Shown here: piece by piece, positions 61,569 through 64,000 of the stretch | Layout: each line of letters begins with the position of its first letter | Numbering within the stretch: the stretch's first letter is position 1 | Source of the DNA: Otis tarda | Taxonomy: Eukaryota; Chordata; Aves; Otidiformes; Otididae | DNA: 64,000 nucleotides | Direction of reading: 5' to 3' | Assembly (NCBI GenBank): GCA_026413225.1 | Contig: CM048557.1 | Span: 68,314,987-68,378,986 of the forward strand | The notes under the pieces: generated by a model | Database searches by the model: none | Told to the model about the DNA's origin: nothing | What the model saw: only the letters and a program-made list of their open reading frames with translations | Position numbers and translations under genes: made by a program

Positions 61569-64000
61569 CATCTCTCCTCAGGGCTCCAGGTACTTTCTCC
61601 AGTGTCAGGGCCTGCAAGCCAGTTGGGATTTGAAACAAGAGCAACTGTTCTTGCTCTTGTTGGTGGCCAATGCTAGCTAACTTCAGACTTTTCTCAGTAT
61701 GCCAGATGGAGCTGTCACACAGAGCCGGCTCTGCAAATCCAGCATCTGACGCCGAGCAGGACCCGGCGCCTCTTAAAATAACAGGCTCAGCTGGCTCAAG
61801 GTAAACCTGGAGGAGCTCCATCGCTAGCAACTGGGTTAAATGGGAGGAGAACCAGATCAGCTCCATCTGAGAGGTGATGCGGAGTTGAAAATGGTGCTTT
61901 TCTCCCTTTCTTGGAGCCTTCTGCACCGCCTGCGCTCATCCGTGCTCAGGGACAAGGGAGAATCAGAGAGTGACAGCAATCCCTTTGTCAGCCAGCCTGG
62001 GAAGGAGGGTTGCAGAGCTATTAGCGAGCACAAAGAGCGGACGGATGCTCTCCTAAGTGCTCTGGGGACAGAGATTTAAATGCTTAGCTCCCAGTAATGC
62101 TAATGGCAATTACAGAGGTCTCTTCTTACTCCCTCGGAACAAGAGCATTGAAAAAGAGGCCAGCTTTCCACAAAGAACAAATTCCCTCGATTTTCAGATG
62201 CCGCTAAATGGGATTTTTCTTCGTTTCACACTCATTAATTCCCCTGCCTGCTCTAGCTCGGAGTGGGGCTCCGCTCCGGTCCAGCGCGTGCGAGCTGGCT
62301 GGCCCACCGCGTGCTGGAGGACGCTGGGTCTCCGTCTGCCATCCCCACCGTGGGGTTCCTGGCCCCGAGAACCACCAGAGATTTTATTTCCACATGGAGA
62401 TGCAATGTTCCAGCTTTTCTCAGGGAGAGGAAATCCCTTCCAGCATTCATCAGAAACTTCAACGGCATCTTGTTTCCTGCGATCTGGTACAGCGCCCGCA
62501 GGAGACACGGCTTGAGGTCCTTCTGACCCCGCGTGGAGGACCCCTCCTGAGTCTCCGTCTCCACGTAGATCACACACTTGTGGGAAACCAGTGACTCTGC
62601 CTCCTGCGTCCCGTGATTAAATCCTTCTCCGAAGCGACACGCTGCGTCAAAGCTTGGGCCTGCTCCAGGGGTCACGGAAGGTACCTGTAGAATTTACGGA
62701 CCCGATCAGTCGTTTAATTTCTCTCCACAGCCTCTGAGCTGTTAACGTAACAACAGAAAGCAGAAGGACTTTGTTTTTCTGCGCCGCGCAGTTCTGAGTC
62801 ACGTTGTCACCGCGCCTGCAGCGCTGCCCTCAATGAATACGCTCAGGCGTGCCCGCCAGCCCCCGTGCACGTTCCCATACGCGTTCCCGTGTCGCATAGC
62901 ATTAATTAACCTTCTTTAACGGGCTCACCGTGACGGCTTGCAGCTCTGAATCCCCGGCGGGGTGACACTTGCCATGAGCTGCAGGAATGCGGCGGGAGAG
63001 CCGGGCAGATGCTTGTTTCGAAGGTGGACGTGCCCAGGAACGTGTCTCCGCTCCGGGAGAGCCTCGCCGTGATGGGAACCGCTCCTGGAGATCGGCATGA
63101 AGCTTACGCCGATGAAAAACCAAACCTTAGGGCTCCCGTGTCCCTGTGGCCACCCATCGTAGGAACTGGGGTCACCAGCTTTGCGCGGGTGATGCTGGCT
63201 CTTACTGCCCATCACCGTCGGCTGGGCAGGCCGGCGTCAGCACCCCAGATCCATGCTGGGGATGAGGGACGTTCGCTGTGCACCTCACCGACCTTAACGA
63301 TGATGGAAAAAATAGAGTTTCCTGGCTCGCTCGTGCCCCTCGCCTGCAGGCACTGGTGGCACCGAGAACATCTCAAGCAGAGGAAAGGGGTGCGGTGGGG
63401 CTGAGGAGGAGGACGGAGTGTAAAACCACGTGGAGGGAGGGTCTGAAGGGGACGGACCATCTTTTTGTGGATTTTTTTGTGGCTGCGCCATGGATCCGTT
63501 GTGCTGTGAGACTGGTGGTGTCCAGGGTGGAGGAGCCGCACGTGGACGGCGCACACTGGTGTCGCAGAGCTCTTATTAAATTTTAGGAGCGCATTTAAAA
63601 CGCTTTCCCATTAGGAAACCCACAAAGAGTTCTGTTGATATAAAAATCCCCTTTCTGAGATGTATGTTGACAGAAGAAAAAGCCTTCTGAAGACCTTACT
63701 AAAGGAAACAAACCCATCGTGCTGCAATTTTAACGAGGAGCTTGTAAACATAACGAACTCCCGCTGATTTTCTCTATTAATTGCCTGCGTTATCGAAGAC
63801 CAGGGCCCTGCGGTGCCTGGCTTAAGACGTCTTCCTAAATCTGGGAGAGCTGGAGCCGCGCGTGGGTGATGGAGACTCTTGCAGGGGCGTAGCAGGGAAG
63901 GACGAAGCAGGGCTGGGTTGTCCCTGCGGTGCGTGAGGCTGCCGGTGCCGTGGGGAGCAGCTCGGGCTCCGACCTCGGCTGGGGAAGGGGAGGGAGGAGA
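61569..64000. other. TRIM9 intron 1, unique sequence to window end
   Basis: No transposon seen. A 141-codon minus-strand frame (62253-62675) overlaps open plus frames and has no recognisable domain. AT-rich at 63600-63790, GC-rich at the end. Confidence 0.45.

Noticed and set aside
61345..61926. 193-codon minus-strand frame
   Set aside because: Most of it reads the untranslated 3' region of a CR1 copy, not a protein.

Overview
This is a piece of a bird nuclear genome. Two independent signs support that. About twenty fragments of the avian CR1 LINE are scattered through it, many ending in the typical GATTCTATG-type 3' repeats, and there is a roughly 1.1 kb avian-type retroviral solo LTR. The only two recognisable genes are TMX1 and TRIM9, which are neighbours and divergently transcribed in other amniotes as I remember them. 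Nothing is prokaryotic: there are no operons, CRISPR arrays or tRNAs that I can see.

Layout. Positions 1-183 hold the first coding exon of TMX1 (an ER thioredoxin/PDI-family membrane protein) on the minus strand, with a CpG-rich promoter behind it to about 700. From about 700 to 31,880 lies a noncoding interval of about 31 kb. It holds CR1 fragments, one solo LTR (25,826-26,970), a few short tandem repeats and some AT-rich stretches that could be regulatory. A second CpG island (about 31,880-33,480) contains the TRIM9 promoter and its first coding exon on the plus strand (32,577-33,392, 272 codons: split RING finger, B-box 1, B-box 2). From 33,393 to the end everything is TRIM9 intron 1. I found no exon 2 (coiled-coil/COS), FN3 or SPRY sequence.

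The intron carries many CR1 3' fragments in both orientations. One pair, 55.3 kb (+) and 56.7 kb (-), is a close, well-matched inverted repeat that could fold in the pre-mRNA. Both CpG islands contain a perfect YY1/TISU 12-mer on the minus strand. At TMX1 it lies on the start codon. Upstream of TRIM9 it lies on a short divergent reading frame with no known gene.

No new multi-gene system is visible. The points most worth following up are the shared TISU/YY1 element and possible divergent transcript at the TRIM9 promoter, the alternative TRIM9 start at codon 4, the inverted CR1 pairs inside the intron, a possible inverted CR1 insertion near 45.2-46.1 kb, and several candidate noncoding regulatory stretches. 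Nearly all long open frames in the window are chance frames in GC-rich DNA or frames across CR1/LTR sequence.
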